Shown: positions 6,551 to 15,252 of the stretch, piece by piece | How positions within the stretch are numbered: position 1 is the stretch's first letter | Layout: each line of letters opens with the position of its first letter | Assembly (NCBI GenBank): GCA_002730325.1 | Contig: PBZV01000032.1 | Location: 24,567 to 39,917 of the forward strand | Reading direction: 5' to 3' | DNA: 15,351 nt | From: Nitrososphaerota archaeon | GTDB lineage: Archaea > Thermoproteota > Nitrososphaeria > Nitrososphaerales > Nitrosopumilaceae | Made by a program: the position numbers and the translations under genes | The notes under the pieces: model-generated | Databases searched by the model: none | Seen by the model: only the letters and a program-made list of their open reading frames with translations | Told to the model about the DNA's origin: nothing

Positions 6551-8719
6551 TTATCCGTAGAATGATTTCTCCTCTGATTTTGGTACTACGTTAGATATAC
6601 TTTCCTTCATGTTCTTATACCATTGATCAATTTCTTTAGTAATTGACGGCTTAATGTGCTTCAAACAATTTGCAAAGTCTTGACTAGAAATTTTTGATGA
6701 ATTGTTTCTCATTGCAAGAACTGCAGCTTCTCTACAAAGATCTGTTAAATCAGCACCTGTAAAATTCTGTGTTGCTATTGCAATCTCTTGTAATTTTACA
6801 TCATTTGTTAGTGGCATTTTTTTTGTTAAAATTTTGATGATTTCTAATCTACTTTTTTCGTCTGGTGGCGGTACATATAATGATAAATCTAATCTACCAG
6901 TTCTTAATAACGAAGAATCTAAAATATCTGGTCTATTTGTTATTCCTATTACTACCACTCGTGAAGAAATTCCCTCTTCAATCTCTGTTAGAATTTGACT
7001 AAGTATATTTTCTCCAGAACCCCCTTCCCCTGTTCTATTTCGTGCAAGAGAATCTATTTCATCAAAAATAACGACACACGGTGATGATGTTTTGGCCTTT
7101 CTGAAAATTTCTCTTATTGCTTTTTCAGATTCTCCCATCCATTTTGAAAGAATTTCTGGGCCTCTAACTAAAATCATGTTTGCGCCAGTTTCAGTTGCAA
7201 GTGCCCTAGCAAGTAATGTTTTTCCACATCCTGGTGGGCCATAGATTAATGCACCTTTGGGCGGTTTTATTCCCATTTTTGTAAATTTATTTGGTTCTTT
7301 CATTGCTGTAATGAGATTATCTGTTAGTGATTTTTTGATTTCATTTAACCCTCCAACATCTTGCCACCATACTTTGGATCTTTCAACGTATACTTCTCTC
7401 ATTGCTGTGGGGATTACTTCTTGCATTGCTTCGTAAAAATCAATTAGTTTGATTTGCATTGATTGTAAAATTTCAGATGGGATTTTTTCTGTTTCAAGAT
7501 CTATTTCTGGTAGGTACCTCCTAATTGATTTTAGTGCAGCTTCTCTACAGAGTGATTTAATGTCTGCGCCTGTATACCCATGTAATTCTAATGATAATTC
7601 TTTAAGATCTACATCTTTACTTATTGGCATTCCTCTTGAATGAATTTCGAGAATCTCTAGTCGTCCATCTTCATTTGGCACTGAGATTTCAAATTCTCTA
7701 TCAAATCTTCCTGGTCTTCTAAGTGCCGGATCAACACTGTCTGGCCTATTTGTAGCTCCTAAAACGATAACATTCCCTCTATCATTAAGACCGTCCATTA
7801 ATGCAAGGATTTGAGCTACAACTCTCTTTTCAACATCTCCGTATGCTTCTTCTCTTTTTGGTGCAATTGCATCAATCTCATCAATGAAAATCATACTTGG
7901 GGAATTGTCTTTAGCTTCTTTGAAAATATCTCTTAACTTTGCTTCTGTTTCACCATAATACTTGTTCATAATTTCTGGACCATTAATTGAAAACATGTTA
8001 GCTTCTGATTCACTTGCAAGAACTTTTGCAAGTAATGTTTTTCCACATCCTGGTGGACCATAAAGTAGAATTCCACTATGTGGTTCTATTCCTAATCTCG
8101 CAAATAACTCTGGATGTTTTAATGGTAATTCTACAATCTCTCTCATTGCTTTGACTTTTTCTTCTAACCCTCCGACTTCCTCATACGTCACACGAACTTT
8201 TCTATCTATTGTAGTTTCAGATGAGATGTTAAGATTTGTAGAACGGTCGATTTTAACAACTCCTTTTGGTGATGTCTTTGTAATTTTAAAATCCATTGAA
8301 TTTCCTAAAATCATTACTGAGATTTCATCACCGTGAACAATCGGCAATCCTTTCAATCTGTTTTTAACAAAATCTGTAAATTCTTTGTCTATTGTTGTTG
8401 ATTCATTAACTGGTGTTAGTGAAATTGTTTTTGCAATTTTTGATGATACTCTTCTAATTTTTACAATGTCATTAATTGATGCACCTACATTTTTTCTTGT
8501 TTGTCCATCAACTCTAATAATATCTGGTAATTTTTCATCTTCATCCGTTGGCCAAATTACTGCACAACTAGAACGTGACCCCATAATTTCAACAATGTCT
8601 CCTGGGGAAATTTTGAGAAAATCCATTGCCTCTGGACCGATTCTGGCACGTTTTTTACCTACGTCTCTTTGTTTTGCTTCTCCAATCCTCATTTGCAAAG
8701 GCTCTTCTTTGCGTACCAA
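6551..8719 (-). CDS. cdc48: Cdc48/VCP-type AAA+ ATPase with HbYX-like C-terminus
   Basis: 722-aa hexameric unfoldase that extracts and unfolds proteins using ATP. The domain order is complete: double-psi barrel N domain (about 7-95), CDC48 domain 2 (about 107-172), D1 AAA module and D2 AAA module. D1 has Walker A GPPGCGKT at 221-228, Walker B ending D280-E281, and arginine fingers R335 and R338. D2 has the same Walker A at 494-501, Walker B ending D553-E554, and arginines R606 and R609. Both sites look active. The last three residues are Phe-Tyr-Gly, a hydrophobic-Tyr-X tail like those that open the 20S proteasome gate. The start is TTG with AGGGG 6 bases upstream overlapping the aEF-1 beta stop; the ATG at residue 10 is a weaker alternative. 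It is the fourth gene of the minus-strand run. Confidence 0.96.
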   Translation of the reverse strand: MVRKEEPLQMRIGEAKQRDVGKKRARIGPEAMDFLKISPGDIVEIMGSRSSCAVIWPTDEDEKLPDIIRVDGQTRKNVGASINDIVKIRRVSSKIAKTISLTPVNESTTIDKEFTDFVKNRLKGLPIVHGDEISVMILGNSMDFKITKTSPKGVVKIDRSTNLNISSETTIDRKVRVTYEEVGGLEEKVKAMREIVELPLKHPELFARLGIEPHSGILLYGPPGCGKTLLAKVLASESEANMFSINGPEIMNKYYGETEAKLRDIFKEAKDNSPSMIFIDEIDAIAPKREEAYGDVEKRVVAQILALMDGLNDRGNVIVLGATNRPDSVDPALRRPGRFDREFEISVPNEDGRLEILEIHSRGMPISKDVDLKELSLELHGYTGADIKSLCREAALKSIRRYLPEIDLETEKIPSEILQSMQIKLIDFYEAMQEVIPTAMREVYVERSKVWWQDVGGLNEIKKSLTDNLITAMKEPNKFTKMGIKPPKGALIYGPPGCGKTLLARALATETGANMILVRGPEILSKWMGESEKAIREIFRKAKTSSPCVVIFDEIDSLARNRTGEGGSGENILSQILTEIEEGISSRVVVIGITNRPDILDSSLLRTGRLDLSLYVPPPDEKSRLEIIKILTKKMPLTNDVKLQEIAIATQNFTGADLTDLCREAAVLAMRNNSSKISSQDFANCLKHIKPSITKEIDQWYKNMKESISNVVPKSEEKSFYG

Positions 8720-8725
8720 AAAAAT

Positions 8726-8728
8726 CCC

Positions 8729-8730
<2 letters not shown>
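8726..8730 (-). promoter_or_regulatory. Ribosome binding site supporting the TTG start of cdc48
   Basis: On the minus strand AGGGG lies 6 bases before the TTG at 8719. It overlaps the TAG stop of the aEF-1 beta gene (8731-8729), so ribosomes finishing that gene are placed directly for reinitiation. The later ATG at residue 10 lacks an equally good site. Confidence 0.5.
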
Positions 8731-9218
<488 letters not shown>

Positions 9219-9223
9219 TTATA

Positions 9224-9230
9224 CCTTCCT
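9224..9230 (-). promoter_or_regulatory. Strong Shine-Dalgarno site of the zinc-ribbon gene
   Basis: On the minus strand AGGAAGG is followed by TATAA and the ATG at 9218. It is the best ribosome binding site in the window and selects the upstream of two possible starts. Its presence argues that this gene is translated from a leadered, probably polycistronic, mRNA. Confidence 0.55.
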
Positions 9231-9247
9231 TAGAATTTAAGCGCAAT

Positions 9248-10384
9248 TCATCTCCATAATTTTTTAAGTTCGCCACCAATCAACGTCTGAGCCGTTTTAA
9301 TCGAACCCTTCATTCCAAGTAATTTGATAATTGAACTGGTGTGAAAATCAAAATCATCTTTTTCTGAAATATCTTTGGTGATTTCTGGTGTGATTGATTT
9401 GAATAATTTATTGATTGTTTGATTGTCTATTCTTTCTAACATTTTTCTTGCAAAAATCTGTTTTTCAAATTCTTTACCAAATCTATCGATCCATTTTTTT
9501 TGATATTCTAAAAGTTCAGAACGATTATTTGTTTTTAGGAATTTGGAAATTGCCTGACCTGCATATACTCCGCCCATCCCGCTAGTGAAAATACCTCCTG
9601 CAGTTGTAGGTTTGGCCTGACCTGCAGCATCTCCAACAATTATTGTTTTACCTTCAACAAAATTCTCGATTGGTCCTTTAATCCAAATCGGAGCAAAAAT
9701 TTTTCTGATTATGGAGTAGTTTTCTTTTCCTTCTAAAATTTCATCTAATGCTTCTGCAACATTGATTCCCCTCCCTGCAACTCCTACTTTCCCTTTTCCT
9801 TCATTTGATGGAATTATCCATGCAAAAAATCCTGGATATTTTTCTTGATCAAACATTACTTTGACTTGTCCTTTGTGAATCCAATCTGCATAAATTTCGT
9901 ATTGAGCAGATGAAATAATTCCAGTTCTATCCTTGTGTATTAATGATGAAACCCCTCTTGCATCAACAAAAATTTTACAATCTATTTTTCCTTCATTTGT
10001 TCTAATTCCAGTATCCGTTATTTCTTGAAAACTTGTTTTAACTTTGATTACTGCTCCATTTTTTTGAGCTTGAAAAGCAATCTGTTTGTCTAATTCTCGT
10101 CTACTTATTTCAATTACTTTTTGTTTCTTTGAATTAATATCAAAACAACTTCCATCTGGTGCTGAAATTTGTGCTGATTCTATCATATGATCAAATGTTT
10201 TTTTAAATGGTATTACTCCTAATTCCTCTAATCCTGCAATACTTACTAATCCTCCACAGTGTTCGGGTGTCCCAATTTCATAGTCTTCTTCTATTACAAG
10301 AACTGAGAACCCATTTGAAGAAATCTCTCTAGCAGATAATAGTCCTGCAACACTTCCGCCTGCAATTATTACATCAAAGTACAC
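9248..10384 (-). CDS. Geranylgeranyl reductase-family FAD oxidoreductase
   Basis: 378-aa flavoprotein of the archaeal geranylgeranyl reductase family, which saturates isoprenoid double bonds in ether lipids or quinone tails at the membrane face. The FAD motif is AGGSVAG (8-14), in which Ser11 replaces the usual second glycine. EHCGG (41-45) holds the conserved Cys43, a hydrophobic FFAWIIP segment (186-192) lines the substrate site, and GDAAGQAKPTTAGG (251-264) is the second FAD contact. Length and order fit the family; whether the substrate is lipid or menaquinone cannot be told. The start is GTG with no ribosome site, so a leaderless mRNA is likely. It is first in the minus-strand run, 29 bases before the zinc-ribbon gene, and is divergent from pth2 across 45 bases. 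Confidence 0.9.
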   Translation of the reverse strand: MYFDVIIAGGSVAGLLSAREISSNGFSVLVIEEDYEIGTPEHCGGLVSIAGLEELGVIPFKKTFDHMIESAQISAPDGSCFDINSKKQKVIEISRRELDKQIAFQAQKNGAVIKVKTSFQEITDTGIRTNEGKIDCKIFVDARGVSSLIHKDRTGIISSAQYEIYADWIHKGQVKVMFDQEKYPGFFAWIIPSNEGKGKVGVAGRGINVAEALDEILEGKENYSIIRKIFAPIWIKGPIENFVEGKTIIVGDAAGQAKPTTAGGIFTSGMGGVYAGQAISKFLKTNNRSELLEYQKKWIDRFGKEFEKQIFARKMLERIDNQTINKLFKSITPEITKDISEKDDFDFHTSSIIKLLGMKGSIKTAQTLIGGELKKLWR

Positions 10385-10404
10385 AGATTTTGTTTCTTTG
10401 TCAA

Positions 10405-10412
10405 TTATTTAA
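10405..10412 (+). promoter_or_regulatory. TATA-like box for pth2
   Basis: TTATTTAA is centred about 22 bases before the ATG at 10430, in the 45-base gap between divergent genes. The position supports a leaderless pth2 transcript from 10430. The near-palindromic box could also serve the minus-strand flavoprotein gene, whose GTG is 21 bases away. Positional evidence only. Confidence 0.3.
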
Positions 10413-10429
10413 TTCCAAAGTTTTTCATT

Positions 10430-10804
10430 ATGCCTATATTGTATACTGGTATGGGCGACATAAAACAAGTAATTGTTGTTAGAACTGATCTTGAAATGGG
10501 TAAAGGAAAGATTGCAGCACAAGTTGGTCATGCCTGTGTCTTGGGTGCAGAACATGTTAGAAAATCACATCCTGAATGGTATGAACAATGGTGGGGTGGT
10601 CAAGAAAAAGTTGTCCTTAAGGTTTCAGGACTCAAATCTTTACAAGAAGTAAAAAGACATGCAATTGATTTGAATCTCCCTTGGTCTGAAGTAACTGATG
10701 CTGGACATACTCAGATATCTCCTGGGACAACAACTTGTATTTCAATTGGGCCTGCTCCTGAAAATTTAATTGATAAAATAACTGGGGACCTAAAATTACT
10801 ATAA
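10430..10804 (+). CDS. pth2: Peptidyl-tRNA hydrolase, archaeal/eukaryotic Pth2 type
   Basis: Cytosolic enzyme that releases peptides from peptidyl-tRNA lost from ribosomes, recycling tRNA. The 124-aa product carries the Pth2 hallmarks: 'KQVIVVRTDLEMGKGKIAAQ' as the first strand and catalytic-loop region, VGHACV in the first helix, and the near C-terminal 'TDAGHTQISPGTTTCISIGP' segment. It covers the whole family domain. ATG 10430 fits the upstream TATA-like box; ATG 10451 (MGDIKQV) gives the more usual family N-terminus and is an alternative. The propeller gene follows 32 bases downstream on the same strand. Confidence 0.95.
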   Translation: MPILYTGMGDIKQVIVVRTDLEMGKGKIAAQVGHACVLGAEHVRKSHPEWYEQWWGGQEKVVLKVSGLKSLQEVKRHAIDLNLPWSEVTDAGHTQISPGTTTCISIGPAPENLIDKITGDLKLL

Positions 10805-10836
10805 TCTTTCTTGGTATGAGATATTAACACCACTGA

Positions 10837-12456
10837 ATGACAATTTTTGTGAAAAAACAAACTAAAGGAATTCTTGCATTTATTTTTCTAGGCGGAATCA
10901 TGGTAACTTCTGGGGTTGTAATTGCATTTCCTGGAATTGATCCTGGTACTGATTCTTCCGAATTAACTATCACTGGAACTCCAGCTGATAATTTTACTGA
11001 TGATGAACGTGCACAATTTTGTGGTTCTAGTGATGCAAAATCCACGAAATTCATCCAAGAATTTTCAATTCCTACATTATGCACAAATCCATTGGCTATT
11101 GTAGCTGATTTTGATGGCAATGTTTGGTTTACTGAAACAAATACTGGCAATTTAGGAAAGTTCGATCCAATTACTGAAACATTTACTGAATATGATAATC
11201 CAATTTGGCCTGAAGGAACACGCTCTATGATGTGGGGAATTGATTATGGTCCTGATGGCTCTGTATGGTTTACTGATGAGGCATATGACTCTGTATGGAA
11301 ATTTTCAAGTCTTGATGAGACATATGTCCGACTGGCATATCCTAATGATGGAAATTCATTACCTCAAAAACTCGAAATTGACGGCTCTAAAATAATTATT
11401 AATGATTTTACGGGAAACAAGATTACATTATTGGATCCAAATCAATCTAGTGAGGATGTTAATTATCTTAGTATTCCATCACCTATCGATAATTCCGTAA
11501 CTGCTGATTTTGCAGTAGATGCAAGTGATAACATCTGGTTTACTAATTGGTTATATCAGCAGGGTGGAGTTTTGGTAAAATTTGATCAAAATGATTACCT
11601 TGATTCTGTTGCAAGTTCTGTTGAAAAATCTCTTCCGTTACTTGATTTTGTAAAAATCTATGAATTGCCAAGACCTTTACTTACTCCAAATGGGGCAACC
11701 GTATCTCATGATGGAACTATCTGGCTAGCTGATACTACATCATCTTCGTTTTTTAGTTTTGATCCATCCACAAAAGAATTTACTCAATATATTACGGCAG
11801 ATCCTATTTTAGAAACATATGGAAATCAAACTGGTATTGTTAAATCTCCTATTTCTAGACCTTATTGGATTGACACTGATGAACAAGGACGTCTAGTTTT
11901 TAATGCACAAACTGCAAATAACATCTCTGTGATGGATCCAAAATTACAATCTCTTGTAGAATATCAAATCCCGTCAAAAAATCCTCATTGGGGAGACTGT
12001 GAATCTGGTGATGGGGTTGTGATGGATAATTGTGGATTAGCACAAGCTTTTGATTTTACTATAAGTGGTGAAAAAATTTGGTTTACTGAATGGGTTGAAA
12101 ATAACATTGGAGTGGTTGATACTTCTATCCCATTGCCCCTTGAAATTGAATTAGAAACTGATTCAATTATTTTGACCCCTGGGGAATCGAAGCAATTCAA
12201 CTTTATTGTAACTCCTAATTCTCAAAATGATTTGTTTGATGTATCGTTAATTCACAACACTACGCATGATTTTCTTAGTGTATCTCTTGAATCTGATATT
12301 TCTGAAACTTTCCAATTGGATTTTGATGCTCCTAGACCAATTCATGTAGAAATTTCATCTGGTGAAGATGCTGTTTTAGGTTCTTATAAAATACTTCTTG
12401 GTGCACAATTGCCAGATGTTGCCGTGAGTAAATTCATTACAGTGACCATAGAGTGA
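10837..12456 (+). CDS. Exported beta-propeller protein, streptogramin lyase (Vgb)-like
   Basis: 539-aa protein with a positively charged start and one hydrophobic helix (about 11-31), acting as signal peptide or membrane anchor. The middle part has repeated blade motifs of the type G-x-[V/I]-W-F-T, near bases 11120, 11260, 11530, 11710 and 12075, as in virginiamycin B lyase and NHL-like propellers. Vgb itself is near 300 aa, so this is a larger relative. From about residue 432 an Ig-like beta domain follows, with 'LTPGESKQFNFIV' typical of such modules. The product likely sits on the cell surface. Lyase activity cannot be concluded, since propellers of this class mostly serve as binding scaffolds. 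The last four bases overlap the GTG start of truD. Confidence 0.82.
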   Translation: MTIFVKKQTKGILAFIFLGGIMVTSGVVIAFPGIDPGTDSSELTITGTPADNFTDDERAQFCGSSDAKSTKFIQEFSIPTLCTNPLAIVADFDGNVWFTETNTGNLGKFDPITETFTEYDNPIWPEGTRSMMWGIDYGPDGSVWFTDEAYDSVWKFSSLDETYVRLAYPNDGNSLPQKLEIDGSKIIINDFTGNKITLLDPNQSSEDVNYLSIPSPIDNSVTADFAVDASDNIWFTNWLYQQGGVLVKFDQNDYLDSVASSVEKSLPLLDFVKIYELPRPLLTPNGATVSHDGTIWLADTTSSSFFSFDPSTKEFTQYITADPILETYGNQTGIVKSPISRPYWIDTDEQGRLVFNAQTANNISVMDPKLQSLVEYQIPSKNPHWGDCESGDGVVMDNCGLAQAFDFTISGEKIWFTEWVENNIGVVDTSIPLPLEIELETDSIILTPGESKQFNFIVTPNSQNDLFDVSLIHNTTHDFLSVSLESDISETFQLDFDAPRPIHVEISSGEDAVLGSYKILLGAQLPDVAVSKFITVTIE

Positions 12457-13649
12457 TCTCCGATTTAGACTCCCAAATTGGAATTTCTGTTTACAGTACA
12501 GAATTTTCAGGAATTGGGGGAAAAATTAGGTTGACTCCTGAAGATTTTCTTGTATCTGAAAAAATTTCTGAAAAATCTCAAAACTCCATTAATGACAAAG
12601 AAGGATATGCTGTATACAAGCTAAAAAAGAAAAAAATTGATACTAATCATGCATTATCTGATATTTTTAGAAAAAAAGGTATTAGATTAAAATCACTTGG
12701 ACTGAAAGATGCATCTGCAATTACTGAGCAATTTGTTTGTTCAGGAAATAAAGGAAAAGCGATTGAGAATTATTCTACTGAAAAATATTCTCTTGAAAAA
12801 ATTGGTCAAGTAAAAAAACCACTATCAAAAAAAGATATGGTTGGAAATCATTTTAAAATTAAAATCTCTGAATGTGCTGAAGGACTATCACTGTTTTCTG
12901 AATATGAAAAAATTTTAAATTTTTATGGTTATCAAAGATTTGGTTCAAAAAGACCTGTAACACATCTAATTGGAAAAGCAATTCTACAAAGAGATTTTTC
13001 AAAAGCAATTGATTTGGTTTTATCCTTTACCTCAAATTATGATTCAAAAGAAAATACTGAGATTCGAGAAAAATTAACTGATAGAGAAAATTATAAAAAA
13101 TATTTTGATGTGGTTCCATTTCAAATGGATATTGAAAGAATTGTTTTAAAAGAAATGATTGAACATGGTGATTCTTTTAGAGCAATACGTGCAATTCCTC
13201 TATTTTTAAGAAGATTTTACATTCAAGCATACCAGTCTTTCATTTTTAATCAATCCTTGAGCTTGGCTTTTTCTGATGGTGAAAACTTGTTTCAAGCAAA
13301 ATCTGGTGATGTTTGCTTTGATTTTAAAGGAATTATTGGAAAATTTGTTCATGGACTGGATCAAAAATTAGCATTACCTTTTGTCGGATATTCATATTAT
13401 AAAAAAACAAGATTTGATTATCAAATATCTAAAATATTACAACAAGAAGAAATTACTCCTAAAGATTTTTTCATTAAAGAAATGCAAGAGGTAAGTAGTG
13501 AAGGTGGTTTTAGACAAGCTGCAATTCATTGTACCAATTATTCATCCAATCATAATGTTGTAGAGTTTTCCTTGTCTCGTGGTTCTTTTGCAACGATTCT
13601 ACTAAGAGAAATAATGAAACCTGATAATCCTATAATTGCTGGTTTTTGA
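12453..13649 (+). CDS. truD: tRNA pseudouridine(13) synthase TruD
   Basis: Isomerises uridine 13 of tRNA to pseudouridine. The catalytic motif GLKDASAITEQ (83-93) contains Asp86, the nucleophile. NFYGYQRFG (155-163) followed by RPVTHLIGKAI is the second signature, and a family-typical insertion domain lies in the centre. 'FIFNQSLS' and the closing 'SFATILLREIMK' match the C-terminal catalytic half. At 398 aa the protein has normal length for archaeal TruD/Pus7. The start is GTG inside the propeller gene's stop (GTGA), indicating translational coupling. A pairing of an exported propeller with a tRNA modification enzyme makes no obvious functional sense and may simply reflect compaction. Confidence 0.94.
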   Translation: MISDLDSQIGISVYSTEFSGIGGKIRLTPEDFLVSEKISEKSQNSINDKEGYAVYKLKKKKIDTNHALSDIFRKKGIRLKSLGLKDASAITEQFVCSGNKGKAIENYSTEKYSLEKIGQVKKPLSKKDMVGNHFKIKISECAEGLSLFSEYEKILNFYGYQRFGSKRPVTHLIGKAILQRDFSKAIDLVLSFTSNYDSKENTEIREKLTDRENYKKYFDVVPFQMDIERIVLKEMIEHGDSFRAIRAIPLFLRRFYIQAYQSFIFNQSLSLAFSDGENLFQAKSGDVCFDFKGIIGKFVHGLDQKLALPFVGYSYYKKTRFDYQISKILQQEEITPKDFFIKEMQEVSSEGGFRQAAIHCTNYSSNHNVVEFSLSRGSFATILLREIMKPDNPIIAGF

Positions 13650-13691
13650 TTCTTTTGAATACTGTGGATGTCGATATTTTATAATAGGAAT

Positions 13692-13901
13692 TTACTTTCT
13701 TTTGAAAACTCTTACTGATATTCCTACACCAATAATGAAAACTCCTACAACTCCTATTTGAATTCCATTAGTAATCCATTTTGGATTGGAATACATGAAT
13801 GATTCTTCTGGCCCAATTATGGATAATCCTTGAAGGTGGAAAATTATCCCGAAAACTAAAAAAATAATTCCTGGCCCAATTATGAAATCTGAAATTTTCA
13901 T
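13692..13901 (-). CDS. Small two-helix membrane protein
   Basis: 69-aa hydrophobic protein of unknown function. Helix 1 covers about residues 6-27 and helix 2 about 46-64, joined by a polar loop containing Pro-Glu-Glu-Ser and Trp42. A basic tail (RVFKRK) favours a cytoplasmic C-terminus. The tripeptide-like IIGP occurs at the start of helix 1 and again after it. It is convergent with truD and divergent from the alcohol dehydrogenase, standing alone. I do not recognise the family; coding is supported by the good hydrophobic pattern and by filling the gap between neighbours. Confidence 0.7.
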   Translation of the reverse strand: MKISDFIIGPGIIFLVFGIIFHLQGLSIIGPEESFMYSNPKWITNGIQIGVVGVFIIGVGISVRVFKRK

Positions 13902-13942
13902 TATTTTATCATTTTAAAAGCACTAAAAAAACAAATCAAATC

Positions 13943-13949
13943 TTAAAAT
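13943..13949 (+). promoter_or_regulatory. TATA-like element for the alcohol dehydrogenase gene
   Basis: TTAAAAT, preceded by an A-rich stretch, is centred about 26 bases upstream of the ATG at 13972. No Shine-Dalgarno site is present, so a leaderless transcript starting near 13972 is plausible. The region is very AT-rich and the call is tentative. Confidence 0.25.
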
Positions 13950-13971
13950 TCGGTAAATAATTTTTAAAATC

Positions 13972-15006
13972 ATGGAAAAAATGCGTGCAATGGTATTATC
14001 AGAATGTGCAAAAGTCGAAACTAATCCTTTGAAATTAACTACAATTGACAGACATGAAATTAAACGACCAAATGAAATCTTATTAAAAATTGAAGCTTGT
14101 GGTGTTTGTCATTCACAACTTCATGGAATTGAAGGAGATTGGCAAGATATTGGAATCCCTCCTTCTTTGCCCACAGTTCCTGGTCATGAAGTAGTTGGAA
14201 AAATAATTGAAATTGGTACTGCTGTTACAAAATTCAAAGTTGGTGATATGGCAGGAATTACTCCGCTACTTGAGGCATGTCAAAAATGTCCTTATTGTTT
14301 AGATGGAAAAGAATACCTTTGTGAATCTTCAATTATTACTGGTGAATCTTTCAAAGGTGGTTATGCTGAATTTATTACAGTTCATGAAAATTTTGCAACA
14401 CTTGTTCCTCATACAATGAAAGCAGAATATGCTGCTCCTTTGTTTTGTGCAGGAATCACTGCATACAAAGCAGTCAAAGCTGCAGAACCAAAACAACATA
14501 AAAAAATAGGAATTTTTGGAATTGGTGGAGTGGGTCATATGGCAGTTCAATTTGCCAAAGTTGAAAATTGTGATGTGATTGCTTTTTCTCGAACCCAAAA
14601 TCATCTTGATGTTGCAAAAAGATTGGGTGCTGATGATGCAATAAAATTTTTAGAAAATCAAGAAGAATTCCTTGATATCTTAAAAGAAAAACATGGATTA
14701 CTTGATGCAGCTATTGTATTTGCCCCTGCCGATATTGTTACTGATACTGCAATAAAATCCGTTAAGAAGGGTGGGTTAATTGTAATTGCAACCGTTGGTG
14801 AAAATCCTTCATTTTTGGCATTTGAAGAAAAAACAATTAGGGGCACATTGATTGGTTCTACTGCTGATATGGAACAAGTAATCAAAATTTGTAACGAAAA
14901 AAATATTGAGGTTATTACTCAAACATTTCCATTAGAAAATGCAAATGACGCACTCAAAAAATTAAAAAATTCTGAAATTGAAGCTAGGGCTGTGTTAATC
15001 CCATGA
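13972..15006 (+). CDS. Zinc-dependent alcohol dehydrogenase (MDR superfamily)
   Basis: 344-aa cytosolic medium-chain dehydrogenase. Catalytic zinc ligands are Cys46 (GVCHSQLH, with Ser48 in the proton-relay position), His72-Glu73 (PGHEVVG) and Cys159. The structural zinc cluster is Cys103, Cys106, Cys109 and Cys117. The Rossmann motif is GIGGVG (183-188). The second strand ends in AFSR rather than an acidic residue, which favours NADPH over NADH. It reduces an aldehyde or oxidises an alcohol. In ammonia-oxidising archaea such enzymes are candidates for malonic or succinic semialdehyde reduction in the 3-hydroxypropionate/4-hydroxybutyrate cycle, but nothing here fixes the substrate. ATG 13972 is chosen for its TATA-like spacing; ATG 13981 is an alternative. 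Confidence 0.94.
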   Translation: MEKMRAMVLSECAKVETNPLKLTTIDRHEIKRPNEILLKIEACGVCHSQLHGIEGDWQDIGIPPSLPTVPGHEVVGKIIEIGTAVTKFKVGDMAGITPLLEACQKCPYCLDGKEYLCESSIITGESFKGGYAEFITVHENFATLVPHTMKAEYAAPLFCAGITAYKAVKAAEPKQHKKIGIFGIGGVGHMAVQFAKVENCDVIAFSRTQNHLDVAKRLGADDAIKFLENQEEFLDILKEKHGLLDAAIVFAPADIVTDTAIKSVKKGGLIVIATVGENPSFLAFEEKTIRGTLIGSTADMEQVIKICNEKNIEVITQTFPLENANDALKKLKNSEIEARAVLIP

Positions 15007-15040
15007 TTCTGAACTCAAATATTTGTGAGATTGATAATTC

Positions 15041-15193
15041 ATGAATTGCAAACGATGTCATCATACCGATGAAATTCATACATTAAATGAGAACAGCACA
15101 TCATTAATCAAGGCTGGGAAGTGTAATGTTCCAAATTGTACCTGTTCACAATATTTAGATCCAATTAGCACCATTGATGAAGATTTACTATAA
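15041..15193 (+). CDS. 50-aa Cys/His-rich putative zinc-binding miniprotein
   Basis: A short frame encoding 50 residues. It opens with Cys3-x2-Cys6-His7, has His13, then Cys28-x4-Cys33-x-Cys35, and ends in a very acidic tail (DEDLL). The two-cluster layout is that of a small zinc finger or treble-clef unit with four or five Cys ligands. It starts 34 bases after the dehydrogenase stop. AAATATTT at 15017-15024 lies about 21 bases before the ATG, so it could have its own leaderless promoter. The Cys/His density and clustering are hard to explain by chance in such AT-rich DNA, which is the main support for coding. Function unknown; binding to nucleic acid or protein is possible. Confidence 0.62.
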   Translation: MNCKRCHHTDEIHTLNENSTSLIKAGKCNVPNCTCSQYLDPISTIDEDLL

Positions 15194-15252
15194 AACAACT
15201 TGCTCTATCACACCTTTTGTAAATAACTTTTAGAAATTATACTTCAATTTTT

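Noticed and set aside
3773..8719. JAMM peptidase and HbYX-tailed Cdc48 as a ubiquitin-proteasome-like cluster
   Set aside because: They are separated by a cupredoxin gene and the oppositely oriented ctaB, and no ubiquitin-like, E1-like or proteasome gene is present; proximity alone is not enough.
10824..11150. Minus-strand open frame opposite the start of the propeller gene
   Set aside because: It overlaps a convincing signal-peptide-bearing gene and has no recognisable features of its own.
13808..13884. Direct repeat of 14 bases (CTGGCCCAATTATG) at 13808 and 13871
   Set aside because: Both copies are in frame in the 69-aa gene and encode IIGP; two copies 63 bases apart are better explained by the protein than by an array or attachment site.
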